Assembly: GCA_033558025.1 (NCBI GenBank)
Contig: JAUCEF010000012.1
Span: forward strand, 1,984,001-2,048,000
Direction: 5' to 3'
DNA length: 64,000 bases
DNA from: Phytophthora sp. 'mugwort'
Taxonomy: Eukaryota; Oomycota; Peronosporomycetes; Peronosporales; Peronosporaceae
In this document: one piece after another, positions 32,083 through 42,905 of the stretch
Numbering within the stretch: the first letter of the stretch is position 1
Layout of the letters: every line of letters starts with the position of its first letter
Notes under the pieces: model-generated
The model's database searches: none
What the model saw: the letters and a program-made list of their open reading frames with translations, nothing else
What the model was told of the DNA's origin: nothing
Translations under genes and position numbers: made by a program

Positions 32083-32090
32083 TAGTCATC
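32083..32090. repeat. 8-bp junction sequence TAGTCATC, right copy
   Basis: Second copy of 6930-6937. LINE coding sequence continues to the right. Confidence 0.75.
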
Positions 32091-34119
32091 CGCAGCAAGG
32101 CTGGACATTTTAGGCTTAAAATTGGAGGGTATGCGGACGACACGGCCAGCTATGTGAGGACAGTAGTGAAGGTCGCCGTAGTAATGACCTTGACAGCATT
32201 TGCACGGGAGTCGGGATTCCGTTTAAACGAGAGGAAAACTATGGTGATTGCGCTTAACCCCGAAGCAGTGACGGGAATGGCGGGACTGCCGTAGCCAGTG
32301 CAACTCCAACCCATCGACAAGCTTTCCCGATATTTGGGACTTCAGGTCGGGAGCAGGCCTGATCCAGAATACACATTGCGGTTAGCACGTACGCAACTGG
32401 TGTCTAGGTTGACCTTAGCGACGCAGAAAACGGCGACAGCGAAACAACGCAGTGTGATTGCAGCGGCGATTGTCATACCAAGACTCCTATATATTGGCCG
32501 ACATGCGCGGCCTTGCCCCGGGACGGTGAGTGCGCTCCAACGCATGATAAAAAAACTGTTTTGCACGCGAGGTTCGCCGAGGACAAAATTGCTGGCCGAG
32601 CCTGGCTCAACGGTCACGTGGCAGCACTACCGCGACCGCGAAAACGGGGGGGATTGCGTTTCCTGACCTGAAGACTGAGCTCCTAGCGCTGGCAGCTGTT
32701 ACAGTTAACCAGTGGGCCGTGGGGTCTAGTGCGAACAGCCTCATTGTTGGCGACAATCTCATAACGCCATAGGATGCAGGCGTTACCACCATCACTTACA
32801 CATCACCGAGACAGCTAAGGCCCAAAGAACGAGAATGCGCCTGGGCGACTCCTTATGGACCTCTAGAGTGAGTATGTGCAACGTGTATGGTGGGGCCAAC
32901 CCGTTGACGGGTAAGGCGGACCTGGTCTGCGCACTACACTGTCTGAGCTACTTCCTGGGGCCCATGCTACTGTTATGGAATGGGAGGAAACTGTGGATGG
33001 AGATGACCACACTACTAGGGCATACTCACCATCGGATCTGTCATACTGAGAAGGAGAAGTATGGCGAATTCTGCGTGGAATGGCTTCCGTACCTCGTCCT
33101 CAAGGAAGCTCGGCTCTTCTCGGAAACGGGCCAAATAGTCAACCCCTCTACGCGCTTCCGTTCACTATGCATCACAGGGATGCAGATTAAGGACCTGATT
33201 CACTGGCGGTGAACGGCCGGGGGAACTTACTTGTTACAGCGCTGCCGCAGCACGTAACACAGGGCATGCGAAGGCAGTGGGAATACCTGATGTACTTACT
33301 GATACTAAACTACCCACAACTCATCACTCCTGCCAAACCGCAATATGGGTGCGATACTAGACGCTACACACCGGGCAGGAACCCATTCGTCGCCAACTCA
33401 CAACCGTCATGACCGGCTGATAGACCGGGACTTGGAGCAGACGAAGGGCTTGGCAGCGGAGCGCATCCAGACGCACCGCGTGCTAGTGGGAGAAATGCAA
33501 CGTGCAGTTTGCTCCGGCACTCGGGTGGAAGAGGTTCATCCGCACCCGCTTCTCCCGCGAATAGTGTACCTCTGGGCGGGACAGCGCCGTTGAAAACGTC
33601 GAGACAGACATACAAGAAAAGGATCACCCAGCACAATGTTACTCTGGGAACCAAACTCGCCAAGGCCAATCAGGCAAAATGGAGGCAGGGGGATTTAAAC
33701 TTTGATGCAGGGCTTGCTAGACACTGGCAGAGAATTCGGAGGGTGCTCAATCCGTGGGGGGAACAATAGCTTTTACGAATCAGACACCACGCACTGTCGG
33801 TATACAATCCTATTTCAGCGCGTATAGATTGCCCACATCCGCAATGCTCACGGCCAGGCAGAGCGGACCTACATCAGGTTTTCTGGACGTGTGGATAACA
33901 GCAGGACTCAAAATGGACAACCTTCAGGAGGCTATTTCTCTCTCAAGCTACCAGCAATGACGGTGGGGGTGATCAAGGCGACTGGAGCGGTAGTCCATGA
34001 GTTCGCTGACTCGAGATCGCGGCGCTCGGGGACATGGTGGAATAACTCACCGGGGCCTGCTGGAGTATCGAAACTGCACAATATTTGCTCGCGGTGTGCT
34101 CGGATTATCGGCACTTTCA
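32083..34119 (+). pseudogene. LINE ORF2: C-terminal half of reverse transcriptase and following domains
   Basis: Begins with VIRSKAGHFRLKIGGYADDTASYV: the ADD box is the catalytic motif missing from the half ending at 6937. It continues with the thumb (32298-32666: LSRYLGLQVGSRP) and then zf-RVT-like connection regions in several frames up to about 34119. Multiple stops. Together with the left half this makes one LINE, split by the 25-kb block. The spacing between the GCPLAP and ADD boxes is shorter than usual, so a few codons of target may have been lost. Confidence 0.8.
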
Positions 34120-36739
34120 ATGGTATCATAGATACTGATCCACTAACAAGCGCAGACGAGCTTAGTATCGGATGATCTTGATCCATTGCTGAGATCATTT
34201 GATACTGATACTGGATATGCAGATACGTGTATTAGATATTAGGTGCCTTCCATGATGGAAGACAACTATGAGTCCTTTAGTAGTGTCTTGTACTCGAGCC
34301 AATTTGCCTTCATTAGGCACATCATTTCTGCCCGAATGTCGTCCAAGCGGGTGCGTAGCTCGTTCACTACATAGCCACTAAGGCTAAAAAATCGCTCTTG
34401 AGCTGCTATCGAGACCGGTTTGCCCAGCTAAATTTTGGCTAAGAGAGAAACAGAAGGGAAGTCTTGCTGCCCGTGCTCTCGAAACCATGCAAGTATGTCA
34501 ACTTCGCGATAGAGGGTGAAGTGCGTTGTATTTACCACCCTTGGCAGCACATGGCCACTTGACAGACAGATTTTTTCATTGATTCCATGTGTTCAGGGCC
34601 TGTAGATGCAGATCGTCATGCGTAGCCTGCACCTCGTAGCTTTGTAAAGGCATATCAATATCCAGCAGCGAGCTCATTGCATTGTTTCGTGCGTCGGGTT
34701 CGCTACTCAAGTCTTGAAGTGGCTCTGAGTCAGAGCCCTTATTCTCTTCTGCGATCAGCTCACTTGCCTCTAGCATCTTGAATATGTTATCATGCTCCAA
34801 CTGAAGGTCGCGCTCGGCGCGATCAGGACAGCAGCATCCGTTACGATTGTTGCTGCTTTAGACTTAATGCGAGGGTCAAGAAGCAGGGCTTTGACGTCGT
34901 TGATATCTTCTTGAGGGAATCTGATACCCAATTGCTCTTGAGTCGCTCTCGACATCGTTTACCTCCGAGCGAGAAATCACTTTCGTTCTTCGATACTCGA
35001 CGCTGTGTAAACTCAGTCGACATTTTATTAGGTCGCTCCAACGCTAAGCAACCAAGTGACCCTAAGAACAAATTCTGACGACACCGAAATAATCTTGTGG
35101 AGAAGCAATGCGTACGAGCTTGCAACACCAGCTTTCTGTACTTCGCCAAGACTAAACTGAGCAAGCTGGTCGGTGATTGATTCCATCTCCGTTATCGAGT
35201 TCCAGTCGTTGGAGTCGAAATTTAACCACACGGCTTGTTCATTTGCTGAGGCTGTCTCGAAGTATTTCGTGAAGGCGTAGTAATTGTACACAATGCGGCG
35301 CATGAGCGTCACTGCATATCCGACACACGTTTTGGAATCGACCTCAATATTGATAGCGGGAAGGTTGTACAGATCCTCGAGCTATTTAAGTTTTGCCAAT
35401 CGTAGCGGTGAGTTGAAAAACGTAGCTATATCTCGCAACTTTTGAATTACTCGGAGACCGTCTCGAAATTCTCCTCCTGGGGTCACATTATCCCTGCCGT
35501 CATTTCTTGTATTTATTTCAGCCCAAGTGCATACAACAAAAACAGACTCAACAAGTGCATCACACACTTGATCGGTCTTGCTAAAATGATCGGACACGTT
35601 GCGGGCACCCCCGGTTGTGTCGCTCACAGTAAAACGTGAGAATCGATCAATGTCAATACCGTATCGCGATTGAATACCCGAAGTGATCTGCTCAGCAACA
35701 ATGGCAGCTGCATGTCCGCTTAGGTTTGGCGATGCTAACAATGAAAGAGACCTCAGACGCCACTCGGAATCAATGAATATCACCATGACCCCGATGATGT
35801 TGACGTTTGCCGCATTCGTCCACAAGTCGTGCAGCACCGCTAGAAATGGTTGCCTTAGTGAAGAATCAAATTCATTCTGGAGAGTGTGTGAAACCCGCTC
35901 AACAAAGCATCCCCTCGGCAAACGGGTAAAACATTTCACGAGCTGGCACCGTTAGGCACGGATGATTCGATAGACGTCTCAGAAGCTGATCCAATTCTTC
36001 ATTCTCTATAACCGTGTGTGGTAGGCCTGATGACAACAACCACCTAGTGGACAATAGTTTTACCTCTTCCGGGCCGGTTGTCATGGCCTCGTGTAGCGTA
36101 CGCTGCTTCTTTGCTTTCGTAGCATAATCTGGTCCTGCTGCCATGTTTGCGTTGTGCACTTCAATCCTCCCCTGCACGTCACGTTTTTGCCTTTGGAGAC
36201 TTCAACGCAAACGGATGATCTGGATGAAGGCGCAGCATGTTCTTTCGTGCATTGGACGCGTTCTGCTGTTGCATAAGCCATGTCTTCCAGGTTGTCGTTG
36301 TCGTGTCGGTGCCAAATCATTTTCCCGCACATACAAGGAAACTGTGCGTGAAGGGATGGCCAGACTGCAATGGTCATCGCTCGGCTTTGTCACCTTATGG
36401 ATTGAGTTCCAAACCAACGTAAACATGTTTTGGTTGACGTGTTTAACGGAAGGAGGGATACCGTACTTGTCAACCCATCCCCCGCTGTCGGACTCGCCCC
36501 TCTTGAGAGGGAGTTGTCGAACCCTCGGAAGGGCCTTCCTTGGCCATGAACTTTGTGTCTCGGCTTCTATCGGGATGTGACGTGTAACCGCCGTCGCTAG
36601 ACTGATAAAAATATTCATTAGTCTAAGTCGTCGAGATTGTAATCTCTGATTAAAACATGTGAAACACTCTCTAAGGGTATCAGGATCACTTGGGTATCGT
36701 TTGAGCCCGACAGTATCAATGATACTGATACATCACGTC
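34120..36739 (-). mobile_element. hAT-family DNA transposon nested in the LINE
   Basis: Inserted between the LINE connection domain and its RNase H. The ends are rich in copies of GATACTGATA on both strands, typical of hAT subterminal repeats. A candidate terminal repeat pair (GTATCATAGATACTG at 34123, inverse GTATCATTGATACTG near 36710) and a possible decayed 8-bp target duplication (CACTTTCA at 34112, CACTTCGA at 36740) set the approximate borders. Confidence 0.55.
34296..36440 (-). pseudogene. hAT transposase, broken
   Basis: Reading right to left: a BED-type zinc-finger region near 36440-36200 (CMCGKMIWH, frame-shifted), the RNase H-like catalytic region in 35939-35382 with FLAVLHDLWTNAANVNIIGVM and DTTGGARNVSDHF, and the dimerisation end near 34430 (QERFFSLSGYVVNELRTRLDD), the best-known hAT signature. 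There are several frame changes and stops. It would cut and paste the element. Confidence 0.8.
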
Positions 36740-37590
36740 ACTTCGATTGATCCTGATCCAGATATACCTCGCTGGTGATCCGTGATCTGCGTATCAACGA
36801 GTATCTTCAGCTAGTCCGAAACCCTGTGCGGAGATGGAGAGCGGCTTATTTTGACGAGCCAAATGACACAAATGGCGCGCACCACGAGTGGACTGATGAT
36901 GAGGATCCACAATATATCATCAGTCATATCCCACCGAGAGTGCCAGAGCGACTGCGTGGTAACCTAGGACGCACGCTACTCACCGTACTGGAAGCCCACT
37001 GGAGGACCCAAGGCGCTCACTGGGTGACAGCGGCACGAAATTCATCCTGTTCTTCGCCGAAGGGGGAGGGACAGCATCGGCACAGGGGCAAAACACCAGC
37101 GGAACTGTGATCATCAAAGTGCATACGCGAACAGGAGCTCACGACGTGGTATATGTGGGCGGTTTGCAGTTAAGCGGGGCGAAGCCGAACCCCATGATGG
37201 CAGCACATATTGGACTGCCGAAAGGACTACAACGGTGCCACAAAAGAGGCTGGACGCAGATTGAGGTGGTGGGAGACAACCAAACGGTCATACGGCAGCA
37301 TGACCTACGCAGAGCTCCCAAAGTCAAACGGCTGGCGGATACGTACTGGAAAGCACGCAGGGTAGGAGATGTAGTTGGGGTCACAACCTGGACATCAACA
37401 ACACGAGAACACAACAGGACGGCACACGATCTCACGAGGGTGGTGCGCAATACCGGTGCAGCAACATAGAGTGGGTTGGCACGGAGAATCCGACGGGAGC
37501 GCGAAAATGGACGGCGATTACGACCTGACGAGATCGGATGTCCAGCAGTGGATCACTGCACAAACCAAGGGGACACCTCGGCGTCCATAG
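36740..37590 (+). pseudogene. LINE ORF2 C-terminal: linker and RNase H domain
   Basis: The part after the hAT insertion. 36775-37110 is a linker; 37107-37469 is an RNase H-like domain with GLQLSGAKPNPMMAAHIGL, the helix ending TQIEVVGDNQTVI (active-site Glu and Asp context) and TREHNRTAHDLTR (final His/Asp region). The frame changes near 37030. In LINEs this domain removes the RNA template. Confidence 0.7.
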
Positions 37591-37913
37591 GGGAACGGTG
37601 TAACCAATAGAGAGGCGATCAGTCCTTGGTGAGGCAGGCTCCTACAACACATCTGATCACAAACTGACTGACGCATCAATGGCGTTAGTTGGACATGGGC
37701 ATTACAGTGGACGTTAGATAGAACTAAATGAAATTAATGCACCTCACTTCAAAACAAGACTTTACATCGCTATATCCTTCGGAGTCCCAAGAAAGCATTT
37801 CCAGCCCACCGACGGGTACACAAGGTGAGACCAAGTTCAGCTGATCACGGATCATCGGGGAACACTCTCCGTTAGTCGGTGTATGGGCGCAGATGGTAAG
37901 CGGATCGGGTCTT
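37591..37913. other. Probable LINE 3' end; no gene seen
   Basis: No open frame with any motif. The LINE 3' end should lie here, but I see no poly-A tail or duplicated target to mark it. The copia target duplication begins at 37914. Confidence 0.35.
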
Positions 37914-37918
37914 AATCA
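37914..37918. repeat. Copia target site duplication AATCA, left
   Basis: Matches 42901-42905; the two border the LTRs exactly. Confidence 0.8.
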
Positions 37919-38264
37919 AAAAGTCTTGTGGTCTTTAAAGCAAAATGCAAAGTGATTGATTCGGTCCTTAGTTCGCTAAGCTACTCTAAGCCTCTATTCT
38001 ACCTACTGGATACACTCTACTGGATTCCTTACTGGCTATTGAGTTCTTCCAGCCAATCAGCGAGTGACACGTCGTATCCCCATCTTACACCCACAATCTT
38101 GTACCCACGTGTGCGTAATCGTCGATACGTCAACAGCGTCCCGTAATCCATGTGCCATCATCAGTGTCCCATAATCACACAAGTGATTATGGCTCCACGG
38201 ACTTGAAGGCCATACCGGTTTCTACTGGTACGCCGGGGCTGGACGAGACGCCTCCTTGACAACA
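37919..38264 (-). repeat. Copia 3' LTR
   Basis: 346 bp, nearly identical to 42555-42900. On the element strand it starts TGTTGTCAAGG and ends ACTTTT. Flanked on the inside by a purine-rich stretch (GAGTGGGAT on the minus strand) that serves as plus-strand primer. Confidence 0.9.
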
Positions 38265-38269
38265 ATCCC

Positions 38270-41251
38270 ACTCGGCCCGGCAGCGGTTGGTGCTTGAATT
38301 CCCAGCATGATTCGAGGCTTTCGAACTGGACAGCAGTAGTCGGCTTGGCCATCACATCTGCCTTCATGTCCTGCGTCGAGCAATATTGCAACACCACTTG
38401 GCCGTCTTCCTCTTTCTCGCGAACAAAGTGGTAGCGGATGTCGATATGCTTGGTGCGCTTGTGAAACCCGGGGTTCTTGGCCAACGCGATGGAGTCTTGA
38501 TTATCCGCGTAAATCTTAACTGCTTCATCGTTTTTCATCTCGCCGAGTTTACACAGAAATGCCTTCAGCCAAAAAAAAAATCGCCTCTTGTGCTGCTTCA
38601 GTCAGCGCCATATATTCCGCCTCCGTCGATGACAGCGCCACGGTGCGCTGCTTCTTGCTTCTCCAGCTGATGCACCCGCCGTTCATCATGACGCGTAGCC
38701 GCTTGTGCTCCGTCGAGTTTCCACAGCCCAATCTGCATCCGAGTATCCTTCGAGTCCGCCCTTGCAGCTGGCTTGAAACTCGATACCGTGTGCCTTCGTC
38801 CCTTCAATGTACCTGAAAAACCCTCTTGAGCGCCTGCCAATGTGTCGGACAAGGATCCGAAGCAAAATAACTGAGAACTCCTACTGCAGCAGCGAGGTCC
38901 GGTCGAGTCTCCACCATGAGATACATCAGGCAGCCGACAGCATTGCGGTACGGCACCTTTGCCATGGTCTCCTCGTGCTTGCAGCCTCTCTCGCACATTG
39001 TCTTGGTCAACTTGAGTCCTGGATCTTGCGGCGTCTTGACAGGGTTGTTGTTCTCCATGCCAAACTTCTCCAGAATGTCTTTCGCAAACTTGGTCTGACG
39101 CATGGACACTTTGCCACTTGCAACATCTTGATCGATTTCCATGCCGAGGAAGTACTTGAGTTGGCCGAGGTCTGTCATCTCGAACCGCTCACTTAGTGCC
39201 TTCTTCGTCATCTGGAGCAGCTCGTCGTTGTTGAATGCGAGGACCAGGTCGTCGATATAGATTGCTACGAATATCATGTCTTGGTCGTCCCCGTTGACGT
39301 AGATGCAGTGATCGGCTTCGCACTTCGTGAACCACATTTCGAGCATGAACTTGTCGATGGTCTGGTTCCACATCCGCGGCGACTGCTTCAGACCGTAAAG
39401 GGAGCGCTTCAGTTGGCAGACATAGTCTGGGTGAACTTCATCGACATATCCGTCCGGCTGCGCCATGTAGATGTCTTCGTCAAGTAGTCCGTTGAGAAAA
39501 GCTGTCTTGACATCCATCTGGTGCACCGTCAGGTTGTACTTAGCCGCTAAACTGAGCAGAATCCTGATCGACGTGAACTTGGCTACCGGCGCAAACGTCT
39601 CTCCATAGTCGATGCCGTACTTCTGTGAAAATCCCTTGGCCGCTAGTCGCGCCTTGAATCGCTCGATCTCTCCAGCTTGATTCTCCTTGATGCGAAACAC
39701 CCATCGGCAGCCGATTGCCTTGCGACCCTTGGCAATGGGGTCGCTTCGTACCGGGCTCAAAGTCTTGGAGCGGCACCGAATCGTCTTGAAACTCATCTTC
39801 GGGCACCTTGGCCGTAACTGCGTCTTCCACCGTCGAAAACGTCCTCCATAAACTGCGCATCGCGACTGACCAGTACGCGACCGCTCTTAATCACCTCGAA
39901 GCGATACGATTTCTCATGCTCCGAGTACCCGAGAAAATGACGTTGTACTGCTCGAGCGTCGAGCTTGGTGCGTTTCTCCTTCGGGATCGTCACGTACACA
40001 TGGCAACCGAATACCTTCAGGTTTGCCAGCAACGGCTTCTACCCGGTCCAAACTTGGTGCGGCGACTTATCGTCGCTGGTAGCGTGCGTCGGACACGGAT
40101 TGCGTAGGAAAGTAGCGATCATCACAGCTTCCCCCCAATACGACTTGGACAATCCGGTATGCGCCAACATGCAGCGCGCGCATTCCACCAGCGTTCGATT
40201 CATTCGTTTCGCCACCCCGTTCAACTGTGGAGTGTAGGGTGGCGTGAGCTTCTGCTCGACACTGCGACGCTTGCAGAACTTGGCCATCTCGCTTGACGTA
40301 TATTCGCCACCGTTGTCGCAGCGGAGTGTTATCACAACTTTGCCAGTTTGGGTTTCCGCATAAGCGACAAACTCGGCAAACTTGTCCGCCACTTCCGACT
40401 TGTTTCGAAGTAAATACACCACACAAAAGTGCGAGTGCTCGTCGATGAATGCAACGAAATAGCGCTTACCGCTAAACGTCGACGCCTGGGACCACACACA
40501 TCGCTGTGGATGACTTCCAGCAGTTGTCGGGCGTGGCTCGGTGACATTGGCATGCAGCTCCACTCGGGTTTGCTTGCCAAGTGCACACTCATCACATAGC
40601 TCCCACTTCTTCACTGCCGCGATGTCAATCATAACGCCGTAGCCCTTCTTGACGATGGCGTCTAGACCGCCGTGACCAATGTGTCCAAGCCGAAGGTGCC
40701 AGAGGTACGAAGTGGTGTCCCCATTGCGATCCTTCGAGCTCGACACGTTGGCCTCGTCCGGCATGATCGGAGTCATGCACAACTTGAACAGTCCCTTGCC
40801 CGCGCGCTCACCAAGCTTCCACTTGATGCTTCTTGCTGTAGTGAAGCATCCGTCGGATTCGAACGTAACCGGCCTAACATCCTTTGTGAAGCGTCCAACG
40901 GAGAACGGTTCCGTGACAGCTTAGGGATGTGCCACACGCTGGTAAGCACACTCTTCTTGATCTCTTGTGGCGTCTTCATCGGCATCACAATGTCGCCGAT
41001 CCCCACCGCTTGAAACAACACCATCGTCCGTGAGGCGTACATCCACCGGAGAGATCTTCTTGTAATTCTTCATGTACTCTTTCGAGTACGTCATGTGCTG
41101 CGTCGCACCGGAGTCGACCAGCCAAGCTTCACTCGACTTGATGCCCTTGCTACCAACCGAGAACAGGTAGTCACCCGATTCTTCTTCCACTTGAGCGATG
41201 CTTGCACGCTGCAGTTTCTGGCGTCCCGCATTCTCGCGAATCCTCACAGGG
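38270..41251 (-). pseudogene. pol: Copia pol: protease, integrase, reverse transcriptase, RNase H
   Basis: From right to left: a protease-like VDSGATQHMT near 41110; GAG-pre-integrase WHLRLGHIGHGGL; integrase core with FIDEHSHF, LRCDNGGEYT and LNGVAKRMNRTL (40782-40039); then reverse transcriptase 39796-38804 with WVFRIKENQAGEIERFKARL, MDVKTAFLNG and the catalytic YIDDL; then RNase H with VALSSTEAEYMALTEA and KIYADNQDSIALAKN. Frameshifts lie near 40030, 39800, 38810 and in an A-run at 38566-38575. Confidence 0.9.
41247..41251. repeat. Target duplication CAGGG of nested insertion, left
   Basis: Matches 41788-41792. The undisturbed second copia copy at 59.2 kb shows the site with one copy. Confidence 0.8.
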
Positions 41252-41787
41252 TGTAAGGGTGTGGTTTGCAATTACGACACATTTTACATCGGTTACGTAT
41301 GGGTAAAACCTTTGGTCCCGACACAATCGATATACGCACAGTCTGGTGCAGACGTAAAGTTTCTATCGTCCAAGGCAAAGGTCACGGGTTCGAGTCCCAT
41401 CGATAACACATTTTATTTTGCATATTTTGCATAAATTGCACATAAGGAGGCGCCGCGCGACACCACGACATCTTCCAAGGATCACGTATGTGAACTACAC
41501 TCATGGTACACGCAATCATTATCATGATGACGAAACCAGAGAATGTCCCAAAGTTTCCAGCCAATCAGATAGTCAATAGAGTGTGACGTGTAGGTTTGCA
41601 TGTGATGTAGAGGAATGGTTGGTCACCGTGCGGAGAATATCCAGCGTGGCACAAAGGACACACAAGAGCCTCCATGGCGGCTTAGATATAGCGCTAGCGA
41701 ACTAAGGGCTGCCCAAAATGAATCACTTCCAAATTTCCTTCCTACTCGACAACTCCTTCTCCTTCTCCTCCGCCCCACATCATTACA
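41252..41787. mobile_element. Solo-LTR-like insertion with tRNA-like box
   Basis: 536 bp inserted in the copia gag-pol, absent from the parallel copy at 57.9-59.4 kb. It begins TGTAAGGGTGTGG and ends in the inverse CCACATCATTACA, so it has TG...CA ends and a 5-bp target duplication, as a solo LTR would. Inside, near 41385-41400, is ACGGGTTCGAGTCCCAT, a tRNA T-arm/B-box sequence, preceded by TGGTGCAG about 45 bases earlier. So a tRNA-derived SINE is the alternative. No coding sequence. Confidence 0.65.
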
Positions 41788-42499
41788 CAGGGCACTTGGC
41801 GATCCAATGCCCTTGTTCGCCACAGTAGTGACAGGCACTCGTCTTCGACTCCTGACGCCTCTTGCGCTTTCCGCTATCGCTCGTCACGAACGCTTGTGCG
41901 TGCGTGGTGCCATCAACACCACCACCTTGCTCCTTGCGCTTCTTGTTCTCATGCAGCAGCCGAGACATCACGAGTTCCCACGACAGTGAGTCTGCTCTCG
42001 ACTCCAACGCCGTGATCAGGAACTGGTACGACTCGCTCAGACTTCCCAGAAGCGTGATCACCAAGTCGTCTTCGCTGACCGGAGCGCCGACCGCGTCGAG
42101 CTGTTCCGCCAGCGTCTTGATCTTGTTGATGTGTTCCAGCACATCATCACCTTCGTCCATCATCGTCGTGAAGAAACGTTGACGAAGGAAGAGCTTGTTG
42201 GTCATCTTCTTCTCGAAGTGTCCTCCCAGTCTTGACCATGCATCATGCGCGTTCTTCGCCGAGCGAACCAGCGGCAGCTGTGAATCCTCCACCGCGAGCA
42301 TCGCCAGCGCCTTGCGCGACTTCTTCCGAAAGAGCGCTTGATCCGCCGCAGTCTGGCAGTGCTCCAGCTTCACTTCCCCACTTGTCACTTCCCACAGTTC
42401 GCGCTCCTCGAGCACCATTTGCATCTTGAAGTTTCACGTGTGGAAGTTGGTTCCGTCGAACTTGTTGATGCGAGCGTTCGTAGTCGTGGGGTTATCCAT
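41788..42499 (-). pseudogene. gag: Copia gag with zinc knuckle, one nonsense codon
   Basis: Starts at the ATG at 42499. A TGA at 42434-42436 stands where Trp is expected early in the protein (HTW-FK context of copia gag). The rest to 41788 is open and includes ALAMLAVEDSQLPLVRSAKN (UBN2-type gag) and a CX2CX4HX4C zinc knuckle, CHYCGEQGHWIAKC, next to the nested insertion. It coats the genomic RNA in the virus-like particle. Confidence 0.85.
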
Positions 42500-42542
42500 G
42501 CCGAAGGCGTAGTCGAAGTCTTGGGCAGAGTCTGCGGGGCTT

Positions 42543-42554
42543 GGGCTCATAACC
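42543..42554 (-). promoter_or_regulatory. Primer binding site, initiator tRNA-Met half-molecule type
   Basis: On the element strand GGTTATGAGCCC directly follows the 5' LTR. It is complementary to the anticodon arm of initiator tRNA-Met, the internal priming known from Drosophila copia, not the usual tRNA 3' end. Confidence 0.75.
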
Positions 42555-42900
42555 AAAAGGCTTGTGGTCTTTAGAGCAAAATGCAAAGTGATTGATTCGG
42601 TCCTTAGTTCGCTAAGCTACTCTAAGCCTCTATTCTACCTACTGGATACACTCTACTGGATTCCTTACTGGCTATTGAGTTCTTCCAGCCAATCAGCGAG
42701 TGACACGTCGTATCCCCATCTTGCACCCACAATCTTGTACCCACGTGTGCGTAATCGTCGATACGTCAACAGCGTCCCGTAATCCATGTGCCATCATCAG
42801 TGTCCCATAATCACGCAAGTGATTATGGCTCCACGGACTTGAAGGCCATACCGGTTTCTACTGGTACGCCGGGGCTGGATGAGACGCCTCCTTGACAACA
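42555..42900 (-). repeat. Copia 5' LTR
   Basis: 346-bp partner of 37919-38264; would contain promoter and polyadenylation signal. The short plus-strand frame inside both LTRs is not a gene. Confidence 0.9.
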
Positions 42901-42905
42901 AATCA
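42901..42905. repeat. Copia target site duplication AATCA, right
   Basis: Second copy of 37914-37918. Confidence 0.8.

Larger units (their letters stand above)
37919..42900 (-). mobile_element. Complete Ty1/copia LTR retrotransposon
   Basis: 4982 bp including a 536-bp nested insertion. It has two 346-bp LTRs, a 5-bp target duplication, a primer binding site next to the 5' LTR (right side), a purine tract next to the 3' LTR, and the copia domain order gag, integrase, reverse transcriptase, RNase H. The LTRs differ at about five positions by eye, so it is a young insertion. It is nevertheless dead: a stop in gag, frameshifts in pol, and the nested insertion. Confidence 0.9.

Noticed and set aside
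6930..32090. Reading the 8-bp repeat as a transposase target site duplication
   Set aside because: A target duplication would not belong to the inserted DNA, but the virus polymerase only stays in frame if the 8-mer is part of its own gene. A shared crossover sequence explains both genes.
37928..38146. A 72-codon gene repeated at 42564-42782
   Set aside because: Both copies lie inside the copia LTRs and read against the element; the identity comes from the LTR.
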